Shown: positions 25,001 to 37,278, counted from the first letter of the stretch. The stretch: 64,000 nt of DNA from Condylostoma magnum (GCA_920105805.1 CAKKTI010000037.1:25216-89215), one strand, 5' to 3'. Notes: generated by a model not told the origin, from the letters alone. Numbers and translations are program-made.

Positions 25001-25616
25001 ATAAGCCAGTGTTATAGGAGACATCACTTAATATAAGAAAATTTTATCATAGCTGGAAAAAAACAATGAATTAAAAATGCAAAAGTAGAAGTAAGAGGAA
25101 CTTTTGGAAGAACTCAAATAAGAAAAAGTAGTTCTAGAATCTAGGCTAAAATTCGTACAAACTAGGAGCATACGTGAATAAGTTTGTACATAAGAATTTG
25201 ATAATATGGAAGATTTAAACAATCAAATCGACAAAACTTAAAGAAAATATGAGAAATATCTAAATTTATATAGAAAGTAAGAAAAAATAATGGTCAATTG
25301 CATTACAAACATATAATACATGTGAAAAATTGTTGATCTAGACTAAATGCCTGACATACATCAAATTAGCCCTAAAATAATACTCCGTTAAATAAAGCTT
25401 TAATTAGAAAAATTCAATACCATAGTAACAGAAATGCTAGGATCAACAGACTACAGTCAATTTTTACTCTTATTTCCTCAAAGCAGTGGCGATATAGAGA
25501 TCCCAAACATAATGAAAAGATCTGAAACAATAAAAAAGCAACCAAAAAAGCTTGGCTAGCAGGTTCAACGAACATCAGCTAATCTTCTGCACGTGTCTCA
25601 ACTAGCATTTAAGTAA
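22083..25616 (+). CDS. P-loop NTPase (NACHT/STAND-like) with coiled-coil C-terminus
   Basis: 1177 residues in one frame from ATG 22083 to TAA 25614. A short leader is followed by LLIVGPNGSGKTTLI (Walker A, about residues 62-76) and IIIVLDGIDKYEEH (Walker B with a following acidic residue, about 165-175), as in NACHT or other STAND ATPases such as nephrocystin-3. A helical winged-helix-like region continues to about 620, then a basic linker. About 740-1120 is long coiled coil (LKDLESQLAKGQDK, NNELKMQKQKQEELLEEL). No WD, TPR or LRR sensor is visible. The function is unknown; the ATPase could gate an oligomeric scaffold. Confidence 0.8.
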
Positions 25617-25653
25617 TTAAACCCCTTGTAATATTAAAATCCTCTCTAATAAA

Positions 25654-26649
25654 ATGTCGAAACGCTTATATGAAACCCCAGTAGAAAAGGAAATATAGAA
25701 GGAACAGTCCCGTTAAAAGTTCTTCTAGGAATCAAAACTAAACCCCTAAAAGCAAAGACTAGGCTACTTTTCATTTTCCGGTGGACTGGCAATATCAGAC
25801 AATGCAGGATACTAACGCTAATAGAAATAAATCAAAGACGAGGATGGGCGTGTGAAAACCGAGGCAAGAGGATTTTACACTAGTCCTACTAAGAAGGGGA
25901 TAACAAATGGTGTATATTTCAGTTCATACAACTACTAGAGTGATCCCTACTCCTAGAGTAAAGCATGGTATTCCCAGAACAAGATAAGGGAGTAAAAAAT
26001 GCGTTAAGTTCATGCTGACAAGATCTTTAAGTCTGGAGGTGGGTTCAAGTCTTCTTATAGTCCTTATCCTTACATGCCTTAGAATCCAGTACCTTCAGTG
26101 AAATAGTTAAGAGATGAGGAGGGCAGAGTGAAGGTTGGGCCAAGGAATATAATTACTTCTCCTCCTAAGAAAGGACATCCTAATACTACACCTGGAACTG
26201 GACTATCACCCTAACCCGGGTATATTTCAGATCCATATGAAAGGTAAAGAGAATTAAACAGAATTTAATTAAAGAAAAATTAAGCTATTATTGAAGCTCC
26301 ATTTAGAAATCCTAATCCTAGTAGTAATACGTTTAGTAAGGATCATGAAATGTTTTACGATGCTGAGTATAAGAGAAAAGCTAATACTCCGAGTCTTTCC
26401 TTGAATGTATATCCGCATGAGTAGCCGTTCAAGGGGACTAGTCCTTCTAAGCAAAGCATTATGGATAGAACTATCAATAAGTATCCTGAGTACCTACCTG
26501 ATCCTGTGCCTTAGTCTGTTAGGAAGGAGGTGAAGGAGAGTGTTCCTTGGAAACGACCACAGCCTGTATAAACTACTCCGAGTACTTCTATTATGAGGAT
26601 GAAGCAAAATTTAAGGTCAATGAGTCCTAATTTTAGTAGAATTTATTAA
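25654..26649 (+). CDS. CFAP96: Cilia- and flagella-associated protein 96 (C4orf47 family)
   Basis: 331 residues from ATG 25654 to TAA 26647. It matches the DUF4586 family: RLGYFSFSGGLAISD, DEDGRVKTEARGFYTSP with TKKG, YFSSYNYQSDPY, a second copy DEEGRVKVGPRNIITSPPKKG, and YISDPYERQRELNRI. The repeated D-E-D/E-G-R-V-K followed by a Thr/Ser-Pro-Pro-Lys-Lys-Gly element is the family hallmark. CFAP96 is associated with cilia and basal bodies. Unlike many ciliary genes here it is soluble, with no coiled coil. It lies 37 nt after the NTPase gene on the same strand. Confidence 0.9.
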
Positions 26650-26768
26650 GAATTATGTAGTTTGATGGATTTGTTATTTAGAAGGTATTACTAAAATCTA
26701 TTCATTTAGCATTCCTCCTAATATTATCTATTTTACTAATAATATAACTTTCCTAATTCTTCATAAAA

Positions 26769-29288
26769 ATGAAGAGCATCTACTTAATTTCTTTACTAAT
26801 TCCAGCAATCCTATCGATAATCGGCTTCTTTTAATCCACAATTCCAAGCTACAAATCTACTCACTTCCTTAAAGGCATAAACAACTCAATTGAAATAATC
26901 TGAGACCCATCAGGCATTCCAACAATAGATGCCAAGGACACTGAAGATGCTCTATATGCTCTGGGCTACATAACAGCATAAGAGAGACTGTGATAAATAG
27001 ACATAATGCGTAGAATAGCAACAGGAAGACTATCTGAACTACTAGGCGAGTAAGCACTAGAAATAGACAAATTCTTCAGAACATTAGGAATAAACAGGCT
27101 TTCTAAGCGAGATCTTCAGTACTAAAAGCCAGAAACTCTAAGAATGGTTTAAAAGTTTGTAGAAGGAATTAATAGTTATGTTGCCTCTGGCAATAAATTA
27201 CCCCCTGATTACATCTTTTCATGGAACTCGTGAACTTTATGGACAATTGAGGACAGCTACGCTATCAAGTACTTTATGGGATTTTTCCTTGATAATCATT
27301 GGGGCTTGTAAACCATCAAGCATAGTTTAATACAAATATTAGGAATAGATGCAGCTAATTAGATTCTACCATAAAGTGACTAAAGTTATCCTTATATACA
27401 ATATACAGTAGCATAAGATGAGATCCCGGAAAAGCTTAAAGGCAAAAATGAATAAAGATTTGTGTATAGTGATAAAACAGTGAATGTTGAAACGGATTTA
27501 AGCACTGGAATAGGCGCCAGCAATGCATGGGTTATTTCAGGGAAACACACTTAATCTGGAAAGCCTATTTTAGCTGGAGATCCTCACTTACAAGCATCGA
27601 TTCCAGGACCTCTGTTTTTAGTAAATGTTTAAATTCAAGGATTAGAAATGTTTTCAGGGGCATTTTTACCCGGAACTATTGGAATGAGCTCCTTTGCTAA
27701 TAAATACTTCACGTACAGCTCAACAGCTTAAATTTCTCTAGCATTTGATATATATATGATGCAAAGAAACAGCAGCAACCCTTCATAGTTTCTATATAAC
27801 GGAGCATATGAAAACGCTGATGTTATATACGAGGAAATATAAGTAAAAGGAGGAAAACCTTATAACCTGTTAGTGGAAAACACAAGAAATGGCCCAATTA
27901 TAAACATAGATCCTGGAATTTCTAAGCTTTTATCCCCTTATCTCACAACTGCATAATTTAATACTCCAATTGCAATGAAATGGGTAAACTACGCTGCTCC
28001 TGATAACTCAGATGATGCTATTTTTTGCTTGATTAAGGCACTGACTGTATACCACCTAAAAGAGTGCACTTCGTATGTAAAACAAGTAAGACTCAGCTTT
28101 CTAGCTGCTGACAGTATAGGAAATATAATCTTTTAAAGTGCAGGGGCTGTACCTCTAAGAAGTGCCATACCTTACGGGATATTAGAGGGTTGGAATCCTT
28201 TGCATTGCTGGAATTAAATAATTCCAGCTGATGAGATGCCTTATACTATAAATCCTGAGAAAGGATATATAGTAATTGCGAATAATCCTATAGTTCAGCC
28301 TAGCTTTAAACACAGTAACAGCTTTCCTGCAATATCTTTTGTGGACAGAGCTGCTAGAATAACACAGTTAATAGAGTAAAACGTTAAAAAGGGGATAAAA
28401 ATGACTATTTAGGATATAAAGAATATGCAATCAGACGTAGGTAGTACTAGGGCCTAGAAAATAATGCCAACTTTGCTAGAACTGATCTAGAATCATCCAT
28501 ATAAAGAAGAAATGAAAAACTGGGACTAACAGATGAGTAAAGATTCCAATACAGCTTTCGTATATGCTATTTGGTTTAGAAATATACAAAGGTAATTAAT
28601 AGAGGACGAGATTTCTGAGGAAGTACTACAACCACTTCTAAGAGCTTATACTTATAGAACATTTGTAACAGGGCTGTTTAATAGTACAGCTTATTAACTA
28701 CAACAAGGCACTGACCAGTACAACAGTAAAAGATGGTGTGATGATAAGCGTACTTTAGCTATAGAAACCTGCGAGGAATTAGTAAACCACGCCCTAGACT
28801 AAGCCATAGATGAAGTTGGGTCTTAATTATGAGGAGAAGCACACTCGTATAACTTTAAGCATATGCCCTTTGGAAATGTATCAGTACTAAGTTGGTTGTA
28901 CAATAGGAAGTATGAAAGCAGAGGCTCAGATGAAACAATCTCCGCTGCTTTATGGGATCCTTCCAGTACCGATTACTCAACCGTTCACTGCTCTATGTTC
29001 AGAATAATCAAGGAAATAGACGGATAATGCTTATGGAACAATCTCCCAGGATAAAGTGGAAATGTGTTTTCTAAGTATTATGACAATCTGATAAAAAGCT
29101 TTACATCTGACGCGCTTATTCCATGCAATACCAGCCCACCCCTAGGAAGCACTGTTCAACATTTAATACCAGAAAGGTTCAAATAGTTTAGTTAATTATG
29201 GAATTTAAACATTCAACGTAAATCCTTCATCACATAATTTCTTAAAGCAGGGAACAGAGAAAAAGGCTATAACAACTACGCCCAGTGA
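26769..29288 (+). CDS. Penicillin acylase-type N-terminal nucleophile amidohydrolase
   Basis: 839 residues. An N-terminal hydrophobic signal (SIYLISLLIPAILSIIGFF) suggests secretion or lysosomal delivery. The α-chain part has LGYITAQERLWQIDIMRR. The nucleophile site is GASNAWVISG with Ser251, where autoproteolysis would create the β chain, followed by KPILAGDPHL, PGTIGMSSFANK (the family's usual IGRN-like segment is altered) and NTRNGPII. The C-terminus has GQSGNVFSKYYDN. Family members hydrolyse amide bonds of penicillins, acyl-homoserine lactones or other N-acyl compounds; the substrate here is not deducible. In-frame TAA/TAG/TGA codons show it is a nuclear ciliate gene, not contamination. 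Confidence 0.9.
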
Positions 29289-29326
29289 ATAACTAAAGCG
29301 CTTCAATGTAATATGAAGATCAATAA

Positions 29327-29647
29327 ATGAATCATATAATGATCACATCATTTTATACTTCCGATAGAGGAGTTGGGCCAGATGAGCAAATGAGGACTGA
29401 TGAGTTTCCATAATTGTTAGCAAGAACGTATAATATCCCTAAGCATGATTTAAGTAGAGAGTCTGGGCTAATGCACTGGCTTAAGAGAAAAAGCATGCAG
29501 AAATAACAATTGAATTAGTATAGGGCTTATAGTGCAACTCCTGGAATGAATCGTTAAACAAGGATTAAGAAAAAAATCATCATTCCAGGCATAACAAAAC
29601 TAAATCATAGTGGATTCTATACAAAACGTAACAAAATTTTGCTGTAA
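29327..29647 (+). CDS. Small basic protein of unknown function
   Basis: 106 residues from ATG 29327 to TAA 29645. Acidic/Asp-rich at the start (SDRGVGPDEQMRTDEF), then strongly basic and Gln-rich. No family was recognised. The frame keeps normal composition throughout, and its TAA is followed one base later by the stop of a converging minus-strand gene. It starts 38 nt after the acylase stop. Confidence 0.6.
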
Positions 29648-29648
29648 T

Positions 29649-30851
29649 TTATACATCTATGCTGCCTTTTTTGAAAATTTCTAGTAGTTGGTCTCTTGCT
29701 TGCTCAAACTCTTAAGTAATGCATTAACTTGCTTGCAAATCTTGTTTAACTTGGTTTATTATTTCATTTTCTGAGTTTAATACACTATCAGATTACGGGC
29801 TTTATTAGAATTTTGAGCATTCTTCTGATAAAACACCAATTTAATTAGCCAATCACGCATTATCTTGGGAAACTTTTGTAACAACGTTCTCTAGTCTAAA
29901 CATAAGTTCATAGAAAATCTCGATTTAGGAGTCTGGGAGATCCTCTTGCTGCTCTGCCTTGTAATAAGCCTCATTTTAGTATAGAAGGTGCTCAATTCTA
30001 CTATTAGTGTCTTGTATTAGTTAATCGTAGTCTAGTAAACTTTATTATAGCTGTTAATTTTACTTGATTGTGGACATATCCAGTGATGAGGAATCTTTCT
30101 ATATGGATTAAGTCGTGCTTTTTATCTTATTTTTGTATTTTTGTTTTAGAGATTAAAGCTAGTTTTTGTAATTCTGCTCATTTATTTGTATTTGTATGTT
30201 TAACTCATCCTTTTCTTTGGCGAATTTCTCTATTATCATTTTCTTTTCTTGTTAAACCTTTTGTAATAGCATTTAACTTTCTTCGTTTTCCTTTTAGATG
30301 ACTTAAGATTAATTCAAGTTTTCGAAATTGTTTAATCTTTGCCTCAATTCCTTAATCTCGTTTTCAAGTTCCTGTCTTTACTTAACAAAAATATCCTCTT
30401 GCTCGCTTTCCAATTGTTTTAAATTCTATTATAGTACTTCATTCATCTATTTTCACTTTTATATTTCATTGTCTTATTTGTCTACTTATCCTTTTAGAAA
30501 GTTTGCATCTTGCAGCCTTTGCTGGTATTCCACTCTTAGTTTTCCTATCAACTCAAGGATATCAACTTATGAGTAACTTTAATCAACTCCTAGAATATCA
30601 ATTATAATTAGTTTTACATCTTAATCAACATATTAGTCGGTTTAAGTGTCATTTTCCTGTACTGCTGGCCTGACTTATGGTTTGTATACCTTGTCCATTC
30701 TTGGTAAATTTGGAGGCTGAGCTCCAATTCTGTTAAATGCATTTTACCGTAATTTTTGATACTTGTCAGCAACTTCTTTAGTCATAGGAAACGAAAAAAG
30801 GAGCTTTTCAACAACTTCTATCAATTATACCAATACTCTAATTTCACTCAT
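29649..30851 (-). CDS. Coiled-coil protein, unknown family
   Basis: 400 residues from ATG (CAT 30849-30851) to TAA 29649-29651. Residues 1-60 form a helix ending VADKYQKLRQNAF followed by a Pro-rich linker (QPPNLPRMDK). Residues 105-270 are continuous coiled coil (LELIGKLRVEYQQRLQD, QELENEIKELRQRLNNF). A more acidic C-terminal helix bundle follows. No known domain was recognised; centriolar or axonemal association is only a guess. The stop is back to back with the preceding plus-strand gene, separated by one nucleotide. Confidence 0.75.
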
Positions 30852-30991
30852 ATTTATTTCAAAATTTACTTCATGTGCACTATAAATACTATATGGGAAT
30901 ATACATGAGAGTAATCAAATACAAGAAACTTTTATAAGCTTAACAACAAGTCCCTTTCCTTGTCATTGAATAAAAACAATATATAATTAAA

Positions 30992-32698
30992 ATGGAAAAT
31001 AATAATATAGCCACCCAGCGTGTTATTGACAAAATAAGATAAAAATACATTAAGCCAATGCCTGCTACAGACAGTATTAGTAGTTATATGGAGGCAAGAA
31101 GGGATATTTTAACACTTTGTACTATGTTGAAAGAATGCTAAAATAGATCTGAACAGAGTAGTGAATCAGATTCTCCAGATGCTCCTTCTCCTATATTTAG
31201 AAATTACTCGGAAAAGTCATTGAACTCCTTGGTGATTGAAAATGTAAGGCTTAAATCAGAACTTAGAAAATACAAAGGAGAAGGAGGATTAGATCATTCA
31301 GTACTGCTCTAGGAAATTGAAAGACTTAATAAGTAGATTTTAAGTACTTAGGGTGAACTAGAGAAAATTTAAATAGCTTATAAGGATGTACAGGAGAAAT
31401 GATAGATTTAAGATGATTGCTTGTAGGGATAGGAGGAAAAGGTAACTAAATGAAAACAGTATTATAAAGATTTAACAGTAGAGAACAGTAGTCTAATTCT
31501 TGAGCGCAGGAATCTCAAAAAATAAATAGAAAAGTTATAAAAGGACTATGAAGATTTTAAGCAAAGCACATCAGAACAAGAAATACAGGAAAAAGTTGCT
31601 TAATAATTTTTGATAGATATGCAAGACAGAAGAAAACAATGAAAAATAGAGCAATCTATATAATCAAATATCGAAAGCTATAAACGATAAATGCATTGTG
31701 AAAACAACTAAGTTTTTTCTTTATTAGGATCGAGCAAAAGTTTAAAAATAGTTTCCGTAGACAGCTTTTGGGTTTTGAATAAATCAGTAAAGTCTAGAGA
31801 AACATAAACTATAATTTTTGAGAGTAAAACACAAGAAATATAAACCTTAAAGCAAACTCTTGTAAAATATAATCTAAATATCTTTCAAAAAGAAGGAGCA
31901 ATACAGAAATTAATGAAATACTGGTATTCGGATGACATAACTTATCTTCCTAATCGCTAATAAGATATTCAAAAATAAGACGCAGTAAATATAGACAGCT
32001 GTAAGGTTGAGTAGCATATGTAAAATTAAGAAGGATTATAAATAATAGTCAAAAAACAAGAATTTGATTAACAGAATTTTAATATATGCGAAATATAACA
32101 AAAACGACCTGAATTAACCGTCTTTACTCATAGGGTAATGAACATAATATTAAGAAAATTAGGGACTAGTTTGTTCACTCAGTAATAAGCATCATTAAAA
32201 ATACGTCCTAAGAGATTAAGGCTGAAATTTTACATTTAAAACCCAATAACAATCGAATCAAAAGAATTATCACAGAAAACAAATAAATTAGCTTTATAAA
32301 AAGCCTAATCAATAGAAATATTTAAAAATCCTGTTAATTTGACAGCTTTTAAATAGAATTGAATCGATGTTGATTAAATCCAGCCAAGGTTAATAATAAA
32401 ATCTTCTGATTCTATAAACATAAATAATAAAGTGGTTAGATTATCCTATTCTAATCAATCTGGTATTAATATTCAAAAAATAATTGTTATACTAAGAAAG
32501 TAAAATTTTTAAACTCATATTCCATGTGTTGAAATAGAACTTGATAGTTTCCAATTATCTCCTATCAATATTCCTCCAAGGTATCCAAATTCTGACCCGA
32601 GAGTTTCCCAATCAAATCGTTAAGTAATATAAATTTCAAATATTTAATAAACTCTGTATTAAACTTTAGTATTACTTTGGTAATACTTAGAAAAATAA
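30992..32698 (+). CDS. Coiled-coil protein with β-rich C-terminus
   Basis: About 568 residues from ATG 30992; the stop could be TAA 32681 or TAA 32696. Residues 75-230 are coiled coil (LVIENVRLKSELRKYKG, LEKIQIAYKDVQEKWQ). Residues 240-560 are not coiled coil and mix hydrophobic strands and basic stretches (SLKIVSVDSFWVLN, VMNIILRKLGTSLF). The family is not recognised. It diverges from the neighbouring coiled-coil gene across 140 nt and converges on the D2HGDH gene with about 50-65 nt between stops. Confidence 0.7.
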
Positions 32699-32750
32699 GG
32701 TTTATGTAATAAAAGGTACATATTGATTACATAATTTATAACTAAATTTA

Positions 32751-34202
32751 CTAACTATCTGGCAAAATCTTATAAGGATTCATGATTCCATTTGGATCAA
32801 AAATTTACTTTATAGCTTTCATGTACTCTATGCTTGTTTAATCTTTACTATAATTCAAATAGTTATGCTTTAATTAACCTAATCCATGTTCAGCACTTAT
32901 ACTACCTTTTACATTTCTAATATACTCATATATAAAGGGTTCAATTTACTTTTTAGCTTATATAATATTTGCATCTTCAGGCACAATAACAGTTAAATGA
33001 AGATTGCTGTCTCCAATATGTCCATAACCTACTGTAATTCCTAAGTCTCCAACTCTACTTCTAATTTAATCAACTAGATCATAGTAATGAGAATGAGGAA
33101 TTGATACATCATACTTATGACAGTACCCTGGAATATTTGAAGCAACTGCTGAGCTTTCCCTAAGTTCTCATATCTCAGCTTTTTGTTTTTCATCCTATGC
33201 TAAAACTCCATCTTTTGCGTATATTTCCATAGCTTTTTCTAAGAAATTTTCCATTTTCTCTATATCATGGCCTTCTTACGCTCCTTAGGTCTCAATCAAC
33301 GCATAATACCTATAACTCTCTTAAAACGGGCTCCTACAACTTTTTATATTATCCAATACAAGCTACAAAGTATAGCTATCCTGCACTTCAAAAGCACTAA
33401 GAATCTCACTTAGTTCCTGCCTAGCAAGCCTATACAGCCCTAGTATATCTTCAAAATTATCACATGCTAGATAGCACACACTTTGATTCTTAGGCAATGG
33501 TGGAACATGCATAGCAACTTTAGTAACAACTCCTAGACTCCCCTCTGCCCCTATAAACAGTTGTTTTAAGTCAAACCCAGTATTATCTTTTCGCATAGAA
33601 TACAAAGTGTCCATTACCTTCCCCTCCCCAGTAACTACTTCCAGTCCTAAAACTGACCCATGTAGTGATCCATATCTAAGTAATCTAATACCTCCCGCAT
33701 TAGTTGACACATTTCCCCCAATCATACAACTTCCCTTAGCTGCTAGATCCAATGGCACTATATACCCCTTATCCACACAGTAATTATTCAGCTCTTATAA
33801 AATAACGCCACTCTCACATCTCACTATTCCAATAGATTCATCAAAATCTATGATTTTGTTCATTTTGTTCACCGATAGGATAATTTCATCATGAAGTGGA
33901 ACACTTCCCCCTACTAAATCCGTGTTGCCAGCCTGAGGCACTATTGCTAGCCTTTCCTTATTACAAAAATTCACAATTTCAGCAACTTACTCGGTTGTAC
34001 TGGGACGAAGCACACACTACGAGCTCCCATGGTAATTATCAAGCCAATCTGTATTATAAGGCTTAGTGTCATCAGGATTTGTTAGAATTGAGTGTTTTGG
34101 TAAAACTGATTCAAAGAAATTCAGATGTTTTTCAGAGAATCGGGCGAATTTGGGATCCCTGGCTTGTTTTGAGATTTGGGATATAGAACGTATAAGTTTC
34201 AT
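32751..34202 (-). CDS. D2HGDH: D-2-hydroxyglutarate dehydrogenase, mitochondrial FAD enzyme
   Basis: 483 residues from ATG (CAT 34200-34202) to TAG 32751-32753; human D2HGDH is 521. A basic N-terminus suits mitochondrial import. FAD-binding PCMH domain: [81 protein letters not shown]-terminal domain: [12 protein letters not shown] (substrate/metal His) and EHGLGQLKHNYL, ending [13 protein letters not shown]. It oxidises D-2-hydroxyglutarate to 2-oxoglutarate, passing electrons to ETF. The start is only 4 nt past the FAM91 stop. Confidence 0.94.
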
Positions 34203-34206
34203 ATTA

Positions 34207-36189
34207 CTAGCTAATTACAACAGTTTCCCCTTTTAAATGCATAAGTGCAGATATTTAGGGAAGGTGGCTCATGAACTCTCGGAACTAAAAGACCTCGTTT
34301 TACTGAGACTCAACCACTGGGCTTATGTGTGAGTACTTGAACCAGTTCTTTTCTATGAAATTGTTAATAATTTCTCTAGAGAGTCTGAAATTGTCTAAAG
34401 GAAGGCCATGGTGCTGGGCAACTAGTTAGAATTTTTGAGAGCAGCAGGGCTGCTCCTCTAACACCTTCTGTACTTTCTCACACTTGCTATAAGAGATTTC
34501 CAAGTATCCAACACTCATCTCTAATTACTCCTTTACATTCAAATCTCTTAGGAAATCAGCCAGTTGTCTGTTAATGATCCCACATAGATTTAAGGGGAGA
34601 GGTATATTAATAAAGTTATTACTTACCCCTCCACAGCTTATGTACTAAGGAGCTCCAATCACTGAGACTGACTCTTTGCGGAGCTTTGCTCTTAGTTGTT
34701 TTAATATAGTTTAACGGGTTATAAGTTACAGTTCAGACCGTGAATAGATGTAAAATGTGTCATACTTTTAAAGCTCGTAGGGTAAATGAGTGACCACCTT
34801 GCCTTTTCTGTACCAAATAGTGTCAGCTCCCTTTTAACAGTGTTCTTATTTGTATAATTGGTACAAAGGAGCTTCTATTAGAGGAAGAGGTGTGAAAACT
34901 GCTGGCTAGCAGTTTTCTTATGAGAAAATAAGCCCACAGCCTTCTCCTTAAAACGCCTTTATCCCAATTAGTTCGAATTCTTATAAAATCTCTATTATAT
35001 CCTACATGTATTTCAGTTGAATGTCATTACTTCTTACATTTAATACGTAATCAAACTCATCTGGCTGAAGTCCATTTGTTATCTTTTAAGCGATTTCAGG
35101 GTGAATTTATCTAACTTTTGCAATAATATCCTATCCTAGTATCACTGTCATCTTCAAAGGGTCTTCTAGCTCACTTTTTAGGAAATCTAATGACTAAATT
35201 GACCTAGAACTCCCTTACTCAGACTCCTCATAGTTAATAGTATTACGCATTCATGACATATGCCAATCATTATCCTGGTTCATCCTAGCTTAGATTTTAT
35301 CAGTAAATCCTAATCTGCACAATACACTGATTCCATCCTTTACAGCATTCAACGGGCATTTTAAAATATCAGCCAACTAGCTACAACTGGTACTGCTCAT
35401 CAACCTCTACAGAATCAAATTCAACACCTTATCAAACTCATCACTGGTTTCAACTCCCTAATTAGAAAAGTTCCTTATACTTTAACTAGGCTCTTCAAAC
35501 CTATCATTTTCGTATATATTGATCTCAAGCTCTATGACCTCAGCCCTGTACAGTCCCTCTAGACTATGCTTATCAAACAGCCCGGCATATGTAGGAGTCC
35601 TCATAGAAAACGCCTGGTGCAACTACTACAAAGATGCTAGTTCTGACTTGGTGGCTGATCTTCTAGTAGAGTGAGTTATTATAGGGAACACTTCCCACCA
35701 GTGCTCTACTGGTACAGCCAGGGGTTATTAAGGTAACAGTCCTCGTATAGCCTTTGAAATTTTAGCAGCCCATCCCCTCTTCTTACACTTTTCTAGTATT
35801 TCCAAGTAAGAACTCCTCTGTATACCTAGAAGTCTTAGTATATCAGCCGATGTAAACATTGGAATCTCCTCATATGGCTTTTCTACTCTCAATGCATCGC
35901 ATAACATCTCTACATAGTACTCAAATGGCCCTGGAATACCATTTAGTGTTAATTACCTGCAAAGGTGATAGGGATACAACTTCATCTTCCCTCTCATGTA
36001 CCTTACTAAGTCCTTATAAAACTCTAAATAATCATTTCCGCGCCATCGAATCCGGTTGTCCACATGATAATCAATCTGCATTTGCTTATAAGCGTGTCTG
36101 GACTTCTAAGACCCCTTTACCGGCACTTATTGCTTTAGAGATTACGGCAATTACTCCCATGCGATTATTTCTAAAAGCTTGTTTTCCAT
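34207..36189 (-). CDS. FAM91 family vesicle-tethering protein
   Basis: 660 residues from ATG (CAT 36187-36189) to TAG 34207-34209. The FAM91 N-terminal domain is clear: AWEQLPQSL, LEFYKDLVRYMR, MKLYPYHLCRQLTLNGIPG, FTSADILRLLGIQRSSYLE, AIRGLLPQQPLAVP and EHWWEVFP. A winged-helix-like middle (SCSQLADILKCPLNAVKDGIS) and a weaker C-terminal domain follow. Animal FAM91A1 works with TBC1D23 and the WDR11 complex to capture endosome-derived vesicles at the Golgi. It is shorter than the 838-aa human protein. It shares a 34-bp divergent spacer with SPEF1. Confidence 0.9.
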
Positions 36190-36223
36190 TTTAAATTTTT
36201 AAGAAAAGCTTTGTGTAATAAAA
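36190..36223. promoter_or_regulatory. 34-bp bidirectional promoter, FAM91/SPEF1
   Basis: The only DNA between two divergent start codons (minus-strand ATG at 36189 and plus-strand ATG at 36224). It must contain both transcription starts and both 5' UTRs. It is AT-rich (ttttaaatttttaagaaaag in part). Confidence 0.7.
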
Positions 36224-36829
36224 ATGGCTCGTGTTATTTAAGCTCCTTAGATGGGGGATGAGGATATATAAGAAATATACGAGTGGGTGGATGATATTCA
36301 GCTTTCTAGGTAAAAGAGGAACATATCCAGAGACTTCGCAGATGGTGTATTAATGGCTGAGATTGTAAAGCATTATCTTCCTAGGGCAGTGGATCTTCAT
36401 AATTACCCAGCTGGGCACTCAGCGTAATAAAAAATGACTAATTGGAACACACTGAATGCGAAGGTTTTTAGAAGGATGGGGTTCTAGATATCCAGGGGTG
36501 ACATAGAGCAAGTTATCAATGCAACGCCTGATGCTGTTGAAGGAGTTTTGAGGCTGGTAAGGGATTAGATTGAACGGTATATTAATAATAGAGGGCAAAA
36601 TCCAGGGAGGCAGTAAGTTGAGGCAAAGCCTCGACTATAGGTACCTAGGCAGCCACAGGCACAGTAGATGGGAATAGGAGGGAGTGATAAAGATGATACT
36701 ATCAGAGAGTTGAGGGAGACTATTGAAATAATGGAGCTTAAAATTCAGAAATTAGAGCAATTAGTGAAGGTTAAAGACTCTAAAATTGCAACACTTACTA
36801 ACAAATTAGCTTCAGCTGGAGTTGAGTAG
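36224..36829 (+). CDS. SPEF1: SPEF1/CLAMP, calponin-homology microtubule protein
   Basis: 201 residues to TAG 36827 (or 204 to TAG 36836). The CH domain matches SPEF1: YEWVDDIQLSRQKRNISRDF, SDGVLMAEIVKHYLPR-type FADGVLMAEIVKHY, VDLHNYPAGHSAQQKM, NWNTLNAKVFRRMGF and ATPDAVEGVLRLVRDQIE. A Gln-rich linker and a C-terminal coiled coil (LRETIEIMELKIQKLEQL) follow. SPEF1 bundles microtubules and is needed for the central pair of motile cilia and for epithelial microtubule arrays; in ciliates it marks basal-body-associated bundles. Length is near the family's usual 236. Confidence 0.93.
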
Positions 36830-37278
36830 TATTGTTAGACATTTTTATTGATATTTAAGGCTTTTAAGGGAACGTTTTAGGTTATTTTCAGGGGTTAGAT
36901 TGTATTTATAGGCTTTTTAAATCATATTATAAACAAAAATTGTAGTAAAAGATAATTTTTATGACGATCCATGAAAATATGACTTGTTCTTACTATTAAG
37001 AATGAAATATTGTGCATTGTAATTGCAATACATAGTATCTTATTACTACAATATTCAAATTTTGAGAATTTGCCTCAAACTCCAATATTAATTCCCCAAT
37101 TTTAATTACATTCTAGCATTATTATTCACATTCTTAAATAAATTTCTACTCAATAAGCAAACAAATTTCCTGTATTAAAATCCCTTAACAACCATCTAAC
37201 ATGAATTAAAAGTTTTTATGAAATTCTGATTCAAACAATCTCCATCATACTTACAACAAACCATTAATACAATTAAAG
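36830..37278. other. AT-rich spacer
   Basis: About 450 nt between SPEF1 and the EF-hand kinase, both plus strand. I see no gene, RNA or repeat; it presumably contains the kinase promoter. Confidence 0.55.

Noticed and set aside
26769-29288. Bacterial contamination or recent transfer suggested by the penicillin acylase and histidine kinases
   Set aside because: All carry in-frame TAA/TAG/TGA at Gln/Trp positions and sit in tight ciliate gene order; ancient acquisition of the acylase cannot be excluded.
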